A DNA stretch of 64,000 nt. Source: Frigidibacter albus (GTDB lineage: Bacteria; Pseudomonadota; Alphaproteobacteria; Rhodobacterales; Rhodobacteraceae). Within the stretch, counting starts at the first letter, position 1. The number at the start of each line of letters is the position of its first letter. A model generated the notes under the pieces. The model was not told the DNA's origin, made no database searches, and saw nothing but the letters and a program-made list of their open reading frames with translations. Below, in pieces: positions 43,026 to 51,826 of the stretch. The stretch lies in assembly GCF_009908165.1 (NCBI RefSeq), contig NZ_JAAAUC010000010.1, positions 1 to 64,000 on the forward strand, in the 5' to 3' direction. A program made the translations under genes and the position numbers.

Positions 43026-43447
43026 CGGGTATCTCCATATCAAGGCAGCGGACCCCTTCGCATACAGAATTGCGGCAATAAATTCAACAACGCGCATATG
43101 ATGCGGCGCCCCGCCGCAGCGCCGCCCGTCGAATCGGTCGCATTGCTGCGCTGCCCGCGTGGTTTGCGCACAATTTAACGACAGCTTCGCACAAAAAGGC
43201 GGCATTTCCGGGCGCCCGCCACAATTTGGGCACAACCCACCCCGCCGCCGCATCGGCGCAGTTCCCACACCGCGCCGCAGTTGCAAACCTGATCCCCGGG
43301 GTCGCCAAGGGACCCCGAACGGGATGCGGTGGGGGGAACGGGGAACCGGCACCACGCAAGATGCAACAACGATTGGCGCGGGGCACCCGGATCCATGCGG
43401 AGTCCGGCGGCGGGGAAGCCTTGTCCTTGCGCGACATCATATGAGGG
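43026..43447. promoter_or_regulatory. Gene-free region upstream of urtA with phased GCACAA repeats
   Basis: This 422-base spacer has no convincing gene. It holds CGCACAA at 43167-43173 and 43188-43194, GCCACAA at 43218-43224 and GGCACAA at 43229-43235, spaced 21, 30 and 11 bases, so all face one side of the helix. A hairpin GGGGTC (43298-43303) with GACCCC (43311-43316) lies further on. I see no sigma-54 promoter. The repeats may bind a nitrogen regulator for urtA, or a regulator of the divergent DUF2892 gene. Confidence 0.4.
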
Positions 43448-44740
43448 ATGAACACGGTGACCTTTAAGGCCAAGACACTTTTCAAGGCGGGCATTGCCTC
43501 GCTGCTGCTGTCCACCGCGGCATTCGCGCAGGAGGAGACCATCAAGGTCGGCGTCCTCCACTCGCTGTCCGGCACGATGGCGATCTCGGAAACCACGCTC
43601 AAAGACGTGATGCTGATGCTGATCGACGAGCAGAACAAGAAGGGCGGCATCAACGGCAAGATGCTGGAGGCGGTCGTGGTCGACCCGGCCTCCGACTGGC
43701 CGCTGTTTGCCGAAAAGGCGCGTGAGCTGATCGAGGCGAACGACGTCGACGTCGTCTTCGGCTGCTGGACCTCGGTCTCGCGCAAATCGGTGCTGCCGGT
43801 GTTCGAGGAACTGAACTCGATCCTGTTCTACCCTGTGCAATACGAAGGCGAGGAAAGCCAGCGCAACGTCTTCTACACCGGCGCCGCCCCGAACCAGCAG
43901 GCGATCCCGGCCGTGGATTACCTGATGGCCGAGGAAGGCGTGGAACGCTGGGTGCTGGCCGGCACCGACTATGTCTACCCGCGCACCACCAACAAGATCC
44001 TTGAGGCCTATCTCATCGGCAAGGGCGTCGCCCCCGAAGACATAATGATCAACTACACGCCCTTCGGCCATTCCGACTGGCAGACGATCGTGTCCGACAT
44101 CAAGACCTTCGGCTCGGCCGGCAAGAAGACCGCCGTGGTTTCCACCATCAACGGCGATGCCAACGTGCCGTTCTACAAGGAGCTCGGCAACCAGGGCGTG
44201 TCGGCTGAAGACATCCCCGTCGTCGCCTTCTCGGTCGGCGAGGAAGAGCTGGCCGGCCTCGACACCACCCCGCTGGTCGGCCACCTCGCCGCCTGGAACT
44301 ACTTCATGTCGGTCGACACCCCCGAGAATGCCGAGTTCATCGAGACCTGGCAAACCTTCATCGGCAGCGAAGAGCGCGTGACCAACGACCCGATGGAAGC
44401 CCATTACATCGGCTTCAACATGTGGGTGAAGGCGGTCGAGGCGGCCGGCACCACCGAGGCCGACGCGGTCATCGACGCCCTTCCCGGCATCGAGGTTCCG
44501 AACCTGACCGGCGGCACCTCGGTCATGCTGGCGAACCACCACATCACCAAGCCGGTTCTGGTCGGCGAGATCCAGGATGACGGCCAGTTCGACGTGGTCT
44601 GGGAAACCGAAGGACTTGTCGAGGGCGATGCCTGGTCGGACTTCCTGCCCGAAAGCGCCGTGCTCACCTCGGACTGGGTCGAGCTGAAATGCGGCAACTA
44701 CAACACCGAAACCAAGACCTGCGGCGGCGCCTCCAACTGA
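43448..44740 (+). CDS. urtA: Urea ABC transporter substrate-binding protein
   Basis: This 430-residue periplasmic protein of the amide-binding family has a signal peptide cleaved after TAAFA (about residue 27). VGVLHSLSGTMAISE, FGCWTSVSRKSVLPVFEE and LFYPVQYEGEESQ are diagnostic of UrtA/AmiC-type urea-binding proteins. It begins the urtABCDE operon, which imports urea as nitrogen source. No urease gene is in the window. Confidence 0.95.
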   Translation: MNTVTFKAKTLFKAGIASLLLSTAAFAQEETIKVGVLHSLSGTMAISETTLKDVMLMLIDEQNKKGGINGKMLEAVVVDPASDWPLFAEKARELIEANDVDVVFGCWTSVSRKSVLPVFEELNSILFYPVQYEGEESQRNVFYTGAAPNQQAIPAVDYLMAEEGVERWVLAGTDYVYPRTTNKILEAYLIGKGVAPEDIMINYTPFGHSDWQTIVSDIKTFGSAGKKTAVVSTINGDANVPFYKELGNQGVSAEDIPVVAFSVGEEELAGLDTTPLVGHLAAWNYFMSVDTPENAEFIETWQTFIGSEERVTNDPMEAHYIGFNMWVKAVEAAGTTEADAVIDALPGIEVPNLTGGTSVMLANHHITKPVLVGEIQDDGQFDVVWETEGLVEGDAWSDFLPESAVLTSDWVELKCGNYNTETKTCGGASN

Positions 44741-44751
44741 CGCAGGCACCA

Positions 44752-44833
44752 GGGGCGCGGCACCTGCCGGTTGGCGGTTGTCGCGCCCCGACGAGTACGC
44801 AGAACCGGGCGGCGCGGGGATGCCCCGCCGCCC
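44752..44833 (+). other. Two stem-loops between urtA and urtB
   Basis: GGGGCGCG (44752-44759) pairs with CGCGCCCC (44782-44789) over a 22-base loop that itself contains GCC-GGTT-GGC. A second structure pairs GGGCGGC and CGGGG (44807-44819) with CCCCG and CCGCCC (44823-44833) around ATG, with a small bulge. The first begins 12 bases after the urtA stop. No T-run follows. This is a likely mRNA-stabilising or attenuating element. Confidence 0.62.
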
Positions 44834-44875
44834 GCACTGCCCCCTCCCCTTCCCGGCCCCAAGGCGGATCTGCCC

Positions 44876-46462
44876 ATGTTCTTTCTGCGCGCCTGTCTTC
44901 TGGCCCTGCTTCTGCCGCTGTTTGCCGGCCCAGCTTCTGCGCAAACGCCCGAATTTGACGCTCTTGTCACCAGCCTGCCCGAAGGCAGCTACTCTGCCCG
45001 CGGCGCTGTGGTCGGCGCCATCGCCCTAACCGGCGATCCGCGGGCCGAGGCGATCCTGACCGCCCTGCTGGACGGCACGCTTGGCGTGATCGAGGCGACC
45101 GGCCAGGTCGTCACGCTGACACCCGCCCCCGCCGATGCGCTGACCGGCGCGCCCGTCCCAGAGGCCGAGGCCGAGCGCATCCGCGTCAACAACGGCCTGC
45201 GCCGCGACATCCGCGCCGCGCTTGGCATCCTCACCCTGTCGGACCCCGATCCCGCCAAGCGCCTCGCCGCCGCCGACGCAGCCTTCCGGGCGCCGGATGC
45301 CGCGCAATACGACCTCCTCGATGCCGCCTTCCAGCGCGAGGAAGACCCCGCAGTCAAATCCCGCCTGGCCGAGGCCCGCGCCGTCGCCATCTTGGACGGC
45401 GACTTCCCCGATGCGGAAAAGCGCGAGGCCATCGACGTGATTGCAGATCGCGGCGATGCCGATGCGCAGCGCATCCTGACCCCGTTTGCCGCCTCGGCAG
45501 ACCCGGACATCGCCGAGGCCGCCACCGCCGCCCTCGGCAGTATCGAGCAAAGCCGGATGCTCTGGGGCTATGCGCAAAACATCTGGTATGGCCTCTCGCT
45601 CGGCTCCGTGCTGCTGCTGGCCGCCATCGGCCTTGCCATCACCTTCGGCGTGATGGGCGTCATCAACATGGCGCATGGCGAGCTGGTGATGCTGGGCGCC
45701 TACACCACCTATGCGGTGCAGGAAACAATCCGCCAGAACGCGCCGGGCCTGTTCGACTGGTCGCTGCTGATCGCCGCGCCGCTGGCCTTCCTCGTCGCGG
45801 GCGCGGTCGGCGTCGCCATCGAGCGCGGCATCGTCCGCCACCTCTATGGCCGGGCGCTGGAAACCCTGCTGGCCACCTGGGGCGTCAGCCTGATCCTGCA
45901 GCAATCCGTCCGGTCCATCTTTGGCCCCAACAACCGCGAGGTCGGCAACCCTTCGTGGATGTCGGGCAGCTTCGATGTCGGCCAGATGACCGTCACCTGG
46001 AACCGGCTCTGGATCCTGATCTTCGCGCTCGCCGTCTTCGCGGTGCTGCTGTTTGTCATGAAGCGCACCGCCGTCGGCCTGCAGATGCGCGCCGTCACCC
46101 AGAACCGCCCGATGGCCGCCAGCATGGGCATCCGCACCAACTGGGTCGATGCGCTGACCTTCGGCCTTGGCGCCGGCATCGCCGGGCTGGCGGGCGTGGC
46201 CCTGTCCCAGATCGACAATGTCAGCCCCAACCTCGGGCAAAGCTACATCGTCGACAGCTTCATGGTCGTGGTCTTCGGCGGCGCGGGCAACATCTGGGGC
46301 ACGCTGGCCGGGGCCTTCAGCCTTGGCATCGTCAACAAGTTCCTTGAACCCTATGCCGGGGCAGTGCTGGCCAAGATCATCGTGCTGGTCGCCATCATCC
46401 TCTTCATCCAGAAACGCCCCCGCGGTCTCTTTGCCGTCAAGGGCCGCGCGGTGGAGGGCTGA
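44876..46462 (+). CDS. urtB: Urea ABC transporter permease with periplasmic N-terminal domain
   Basis: This 528-residue protein has a signal peptide or first helix (1-21, ending PASA), then about 200 residues of helical-repeat character (EREEDPAVKSRLAEAR-like), then a LivH-type permease with about eight helices and GVMGVINMAHGELVMLGAY. Long UrtB proteins with this N-terminal domain are the norm for urea systems. ATG 44876 is chosen for the signal peptide; upstream open frame crosses the stem-loops. Confidence 0.92.
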   Translation: MFFLRACLLALLLPLFAGPASAQTPEFDALVTSLPEGSYSARGAVVGAIALTGDPRAEAILTALLDGTLGVIEATGQVVTLTPAPADALTGAPVPEAEAERIRVNNGLRRDIRAALGILTLSDPDPAKRLAAADAAFRAPDAAQYDLLDAAFQREEDPAVKSRLAEARAVAILDGDFPDAEKREAIDVIADRGDADAQRILTPFAASADPDIAEAATAALGSIEQSRMLWGYAQNIWYGLSLGSVLLLAAIGLAITFGVMGVINMAHGELVMLGAYTTYAVQETIRQNAPGLFDWSLLIAAPLAFLVAGAVGVAIERGIVRHLYGRALETLLATWGVSLILQQSVRSIFGPNNREVGNPSWMSGSFDVGQMTVTWNRLWILIFALAVFAVLLFVMKRTAVGLQMRAVTQNRPMAASMGIRTNWVDALTFGLGAGIAGLAGVALSQIDNVSPNLGQSYIVDSFMVVVFGGAGNIWGTLAGAFSLGIVNKFLEPYAGAVLAKIIVLVAIILFIQKRPRGLFAVKGRAVEG

Positions 46463-46467
46463 CCCGG

Positions 46468-46566
46468 ATGCCCGCTTTCCCGCTCGTGCGTTCGCTGCTG
46501 TTCGTGCCGCTGCCACCAATGCCGCAGCCCCCCGCCGACCCCGCCCCGAAGGATCCCAGCGCATGA
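46468..46566 (+). CDS. Possible 32-codon leader peptide between urtB and urtC
   Basis: ATG 46468, five bases after the urtB stop, opens a 32-codon frame (MPAFPLVRSLLFVPLPPMPQ...) whose stop overlaps the urtC start as GCATGA. Without it the urtB-urtC gap of 100 bases would be unusual in an operon with four-base overlaps elsewhere. It is Pro-rich, has no strong ribosome site and resembles no family I know. It may couple urtC translation to urtB, or be chance. Confidence 0.3.
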   Translation: MPAFPLVRSLLFVPLPPMPQPPADPAPKDPSA

Positions 46567-47662
46567 CCTCCCTCATCGACCGCCGCATGGGCATCTTCCT
46601 CGCCGGGCTCTTCGTGCTGACCGTCGCCGTGCCCATCGGCAACCTCGCCTTCGAGGGCAAGGTGGTGCCCAGCTACATCGTCTCCCTCCTCGGCAAATAC
46701 CTCTGCTACGCGCTGCTGGCCGTGGCGCTGGATCTGGTCTGGGGCTTCTGCGGCATCCTCAGCCTCGGCCACGGCGCCTTCTTCGCGCTTGGCGGCTACG
46801 CGATGGGGATGCACCTGATGCGCGAGATCGGCGACCGCGGCGTCTATGCCAACCCGGACCTGCCCGATTTCATGGTGTTCCTCAGCTGGGATCAGCTGCC
46901 GTGGTTCTGGATGGGATTCGACAATTTCTGGTTCGCCTCGCTGATGGTGATGCTGGTGCCGGGTGCCTTGGCCTTCCTCTTCGGCTGGTTCGCCTTCCGC
47001 AGCCGGGTGACGGGCGTGTACCTCTCCATCATCACCCAGGCGATGACCTACGCCCTGCAACTCGCCTTCTTCCGCAATGAAATGGGCTTTGGCGGCAATA
47101 ACGGCCTGACAGACTTCAAGGACGTGCTCGGCTTTCCCCTGCAATCCGATGCCACCCGCGCCGGGCTGTTCGTCTGCACCGCGATTGCGCTGGCCGCCGG
47201 CCTGCTGATCGCCCGCGCCATCACCACGTCCAAGCTGGGGATGATCCTAGTCTGCATCCGCGATGCCGAAAGCCGCACCCGCTTTATGGGCTACCGGGTG
47301 GAAGGCTACAAACTCTTCATCTTCGTCGTCTCCGCCATGATGGCCGGCGTCGCTGGCGCGCTCTACACCCCGCAGGTCGGCATCATCAACCCCGGCGAGT
47401 TCAGCCCCGCCAACTCCATCGAGATCGTGATCTGGGTCGCGCTCGGCGGCCGCGGCACCCTCGTCGGCGCCGCCCTCGGCGCGATCCTCGTGGCCCTCGC
47501 CAAGACCCTCTTCACCGGCTGGTTCCCCGAATTCTGGCTCTTCGCCCTCGGCGGCCTGTTCATCCTCGTCACCCTGTTCCTGCCCAAGGGCGTGCTTGGC
47601 CTGATCGAGGACACCTTCGCCCGCAAGAAGAAGCCCGCCCCCGCATTGCAAGAGGCCAAGGC

Positions 47663-47666
<4 letters not shown>
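46563..47666 (+). CDS. urtC: Urea ABC transporter permease
   Basis: This 367-residue LivM-type permease has about ten helices, with ALDLVWGFCGILSLGHGAFF and the C-terminal EIVIWVALGGRGTLVGAALG of UrtC. It pairs with UrtB. Its stop overlaps the urtD start (ATGA). The start ATG 46563 fits the hydrophobic N-terminus MTSLIDRRMGIFLAGLF. Confidence 0.93.
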
Positions 47667-48400
<734 letters not shown>

Positions 48401-48401
48401 C

Positions 48402-49097
48402 ATGCTGGACATCCGCGAGATCGACGTGTTCTACGGCGCCGCCCAGGCCCTGCGCGGCGTGTCGATGGCGGCCCATCCCGGCCGCGTCACCTCGGTCCTG
48501 GGGCGCAACGGCGTCGGCAAGACCACCCTGCTGCGCGCCATCACCGGCCGCCAGCAGATCCGCTCGGGCAAGATGGAATGGGAGGGCCGCGACCTTTCCC
48601 GCCTGCGCCCCGAGGCCCGCGCCCGCGCCGGCATCGCCTTCGTGCCGCAGGGGCGCGAGATCTTCCCGCTGCTGACCGTGCGCGAGAACCTCGAAACCGG
48701 CTTCTCGCTGCTGCCCCGGCGCGAGCGGCGCATCCCCGAGGAAGTCTTCCAGCTGTTCCCGGTGCTGCAAGAAATGATGGGCCGCCGCGGCGGCGACCTG
48801 TCGGGCGGCCAGCAACAGCAGCTTGCCATCGGCCGCGCCATGGTCACCCGCCCGCGGCTGCTGGTGCTGGACGAGCCGACCGAGGGCATCCAGCCCTCGA
48901 TCATCCAGGATATCGGCCGCGCCATCAAATACCTGCGCGGGCGGGGCGACATGGCCATCGTGCTGGTGGAACAGTATTTCGACTTCGCCCGCGACCTGGC
49001 CGACGATTTCATCGTGCTGGAACGCGGCCAGGTCATCCGCGCCGGGGTGCGGGCGGACATGGACGGGGACTCGGTGCGGAATTTGCTGACGGTGTGA
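48402..49097 (+). CDS. urtE: Urea ABC transporter ATP-binding protein
   Basis: This 231-residue LivF-type ATPase has Walker A GRNGVGKTT, signature LSGGQQQQLAIGRA and Walker B LLVLDEPTEGIQPS. ATG 48402 follows the urtD stop by one base; frame upstream lies inside urtD and is ignored. It is the last gene of the urt operon. Confidence 0.94.
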   Translation: MLDIREIDVFYGAAQALRGVSMAAHPGRVTSVLGRNGVGKTTLLRAITGRQQIRSGKMEWEGRDLSRLRPEARARAGIAFVPQGREIFPLLTVRENLETGFSLLPRRERRIPEEVFQLFPVLQEMMGRRGGDLSGGQQQQLAIGRAMVTRPRLLVLDEPTEGIQPSIIQDIGRAIKYLRGRGDMAIVLVEQYFDFARDLADDFIVLERGQVIRAGVRADMDGDSVRNLLTV

Positions 49098-49148
49098 TCC
49101 TACCTTCCCTTGCCCGGAATCAAGGCGCCTTGGCGCCGCCGGGCAGCG

Positions 49149-49174
49149 CCCGTCCGCCCCCCCGGGCGGACGGG
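49149..49174. terminator. Perfect 11-bp GC-rich hairpin after urtE
   Basis: CCCGTCCGCCC (49149-49159), loop CCCC, GGGCGGACGGG (49164-49174). It starts about 50 bases after the urtE stop. There is no T-run on either strand, so it may be a Rho-assisted terminator or a 3'-end protector for the urt mRNA. GGCGCC occurs twice just before it, around 49122-49137. Confidence 0.5.
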
Positions 49175-49212
49175 CCCCGCCCTCCGACTGTGCTTTTCGC
49201 AACGAGAGCCAG

Positions 49213-49229
49213 ACTTGCCACTGGCAAGT
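49213..49229. promoter_or_regulatory. 17-bp palindrome upstream of second copper ATPase
   Basis: ACTTGCCA-C-TGGCAAGT is a perfect 8-bp dyad about 115 bases before the ATPase start. The CTTGCCA/TGGCAAG half-sites look like those of CueR-type copper regulators in some proteobacteria, but the centre here is about two bases shorter than usual. A good -10 at the 19-base spacing was not found, so the regulator is uncertain. Confidence 0.45.
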
Positions 49230-49343
49230 CCCCTGATCGCGCCGGAAGAGGCGCCCACCCCGCGACACATCCACATTTCAACAACTCTTGAAACATCCCG
49301 CCTCCGGGTCTAGGTTTCCCCAACCAGCCCCCGGAGCCGCGCC

Positions 49344-51824
49344 ATGACCCAGACCGCCACCTTCCCCGTCACCGGCATGTCCTGCGCCTCCTGCGCCGGG
49401 CGCGCCGAACGTGCGCTGACGGCGGTCCCGGGCGTCACCGAGGCCAGCATCAACCTTGCCGCCAACTCCGCCCGCGTCACCTTTGGCGCCCCGGCAACAC
49501 CCACCACCCTCGCCGCCGCGCTGCAAAAGGCCGGCTACCCGATGGCCGAGGCCGAGGCGCGGCTGACCGTGGACGGCATGACCTGCGCCTCCTGCACCGG
49601 CCGCGTCGAACGCGCCCTGCAGGCCGCCCCCGGCGTGCTGGCGGCCAGCGTCAACCTCGCCACCCACACCGCGCAGGTGCGCTACACCCCCGGCACCATC
49701 TCTCCGACCGAGCTGGCGCAGCGCGTCACCAAGGCCGGCTACCCGGCGCAGCCCGCCAAGGACACGCCCGCGCCAGACACCCGCCAGCCCGAAGACGCCG
49801 TGATGAAGCGCCGCGCCCTGATCGCCGCCGCCCTGACCCTGCCCGTGGTGGTCCTCGCCATGGGCGGCCACATGGTCCCGGCCTTCCACCACTGGATCAT
49901 GGCCAGCATCGGTACCCAGACCAGCTGGCTGATCCAGTTCGCCCTCACCGCCGCCGTGCTCGCCGGGCCGGGCCGCATCTTCCTGCGCATCGGCCTGCCA
50001 GCGCTGGCCCGGATGGCGCCGGAAATGAACAGCCTCGTCGCCCTCGGCAGCCTCGCCGCCTTCGGCTATTCCAGCGTGGCGACCTTCGCCCCGGCCCTCC
50101 TCCCCGCAACCGCCCGCGAGGTGTATTTCGAGGCGGCAGCCACCATCGTCACCCTGATCCTTGTCGGCCGCTGGCTCGAAGCCCGCGCCAAGGGCCAGGC
50201 CGGCGAGGCAATCCGCCGGCTGGTCGGCCTGCGCCCCGCCACCGCCCGGGTGGACCGCGGCGGCGAGACGGTGGAGCTCCCCGTGGAGGAACTCGCCCCC
50301 GGCGACATCGTGCTGCTGGCCCCCGGCGAGCGGGTGGCGGTGGACGGCATCCTCACCGACGGCCATGGCTGGATCGACGAATCGATGCTGACGGGCGAAC
50401 CCGCGCCGGTGGAAAAGACCCCGGGCGCGCCCGTCACCGGCGGCACCGTCAACGGCGCCGCCGCGCTCGCCTTCCGCGTCACCGCCACCGGCGCCGATAC
50501 CGTGCTCGCGCGCATCATCCGGCTGGTGGAGGATGCGCAGGGCGGCAAGCTGCCGGTGCAGGCGCTGGTGGACCGCATCACGCGCTGGTTCGTGCCCGCG
50601 GTGATGGCGCTGGCGGCAGTCACCTTCCTCATCTGGCTGGCGCTCGGCCCCGAACCGCACCTGACCCATGCCCTCGTCGCCGGCATCTCGGTGCTGATCA
50701 TCGCCTGCCCCTGCGCCATGGGCCTTGCCACCCCGGTCTCGATTCTCGTCGGCACCGGCCGCGGCGCCGAGCTTGGCATCCTCTTCCGCCGCGGCGACGC
50801 GCTGCAACGGCTGGCCGAGGTGCGGTCGGTCGCCTTCGACAAGACCGGCACCCTGACCGAGGGGCGCCCGGTGCTGACCGATCTGGAACTGGCGCCGGGC
50901 GTCGATGAGGCCGAACTGCTGGCGCTTGTGGCCAGCGCCGAGGCGCGGTCGGAACACCCCCTTGCCCACGCCATCCTTGCCGCAGCGAAAGAGCAGGGTT
51001 TGACCCTGCCTCGCGCCGACTCCGCCCGCGCCGTTCCCGGCAAGGGGCTGGTCGCCAGCGTCGGCGGCCACGTCCTGCTGATCGGCAATGCGGCGCTGCT
51101 GGAGGGGGAAGGCGTCGATCTCGCGGCAAAGCCCGACGAAAACGCTATGCATATAACGTCTGCATCGGTTCTGCATGGTTTCCACATGCTTGCAGCACGT
51201 GCCGAGACACTCGCCGCCGAGGGCAAGACTCCGGTGCTGGTCGCCGTCGATGGAAGGCTTGCCGCGGTGCTGGCCGTCTCCGATCCGCTGAAGCCCGGCG
51301 CAGCCGCAGCGGTCGCCGCGCTGCGGGCGCTCGGCGTGGAAAGCACAATGATTTCAGGGGATAACCGCCTGACGGCCGAAGCCGTCGCCGCGCGGATCGG
51401 CATTTCCAACGTGGTGGCCGGCGTCCTGCCCGAAGGCAAACTGCAGGCGCTGTCGCGGCTCCCCGCCCCCACCGCCTTCGTCGGCGACGGCATCAACGAC
51501 GCCCCCGCCCTCGCCGCCGCCGATGTCGGCATAGCCATGGGAACCGGCACCGATGTCGCCATCGAAAGCGCTGATATCGTTGTGATTTCCGGCGACCCGC
51601 AAGCCGTCGCCTCGGCCATAAACCTCAGCCGCGCTACCCTGCGCAACATCCGCCAGAACCTGTTCTGGGCCTTCAGCTATAACGTTCTATTAATCCCCGT
51701 CGCTGCCGGCGCGCTCTACCCGCTGAACGGAATGCTGCTCTCCCCCATGCTCGCCGCCGGCGCCATGGCCTTCTCCTCGGTCTTCGTGGTGACCAATGCC
51801 CTGCGCCTCCGCCGCGCCGGCTAA
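49344..51824 (+). CDS. copA: Copper-translocating P1B-type ATPase with two HMA domains
   Basis: This 826-residue Cu(I) pump has two N-terminal HMA domains with CASC motifs (GMSCASCAGR, Cys14/Cys17; GMTCASCTGR, Cys81/Cys84). It then has the core CPCAMGLATP, DKTGTLT and GDGINDAPAL, and a complete last helix ending NALRLRRAG. Between GNAALL and RAETLAAEGKT it carries about 20 extra residues (597-616) compared with the other copper ATPase of the window. The bases coding these (51132-51191) are only about half G+C and use codons rare in the neighbours. It stands alone on the plus strand. ATG 49344 is 5 residues before the first HMA strand. Confidence 0.93.
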   Translation: MTQTATFPVTGMSCASCAGRAERALTAVPGVTEASINLAANSARVTFGAPATPTTLAAALQKAGYPMAEAEARLTVDGMTCASCTGRVERALQAAPGVLAASVNLATHTAQVRYTPGTISPTELAQRVTKAGYPAQPAKDTPAPDTRQPEDAVMKRRALIAAALTLPVVVLAMGGHMVPAFHHWIMASIGTQTSWLIQFALTAAVLAGPGRIFLRIGLPALARMAPEMNSLVALGSLAAFGYSSVATFAPALLPATAREVYFEAAATIVTLILVGRWLEARAKGQAGEAIRRLVGLRPATARVDRGGETVELPVEELAPGDIVLLAPGERVAVDGILTDGHGWIDESMLTGEPAPVEKTPGAPVTGGTVNGAAALAFRVTATGADTVLARIIRLVEDAQGGKLPVQALVDRITRWFVPAVMALAAVTFLIWLALGPEPHLTHALVAGISVLIIACPCAMGLATPVSILVGTGRGAELGILFRRGDALQRLAEVRSVAFDKTGTLTEGRPVLTDLELAPGVDEAELLALVASAEARSEHPLAHAILAAAKEQGLTLPRADSARAVPGKGLVASVGGHVLLIGNAALLEGEGVDLAAKPDENAMHITSASVLHGFHMLAARAETLAAEGKTPVLVAVDGRLAAVLAVSDPLKPGAAAAVAALRALGVESTMISGDNRLTAEAVAARIGISNVVAGVLPEGKLQALSRLPAPTAFVGDGINDAPALAAADVGIAMGTGTDVAIESADIVVISGDPQAVASAINLSRATLRNIRQNLFWAFSYNVLLIPVAAGALYPLNGMLLSPMLAAGAMAFSSVFVVTNALRLRRAG

Positions 51825-51826
51825 GC

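Noticed and set aside
43026-43447. Sigma-54 promoter for urtA
   Set aside because: No TGGCAC-N5-TTGC match was found on the plus strand despite several GCAC elements.
49213-49229. Firm assignment of the palindrome as a CueR site
   Set aside because: The centre is too short and a -10 at the 19-base MerR spacing is not evident, so it is reported only as a candidate.
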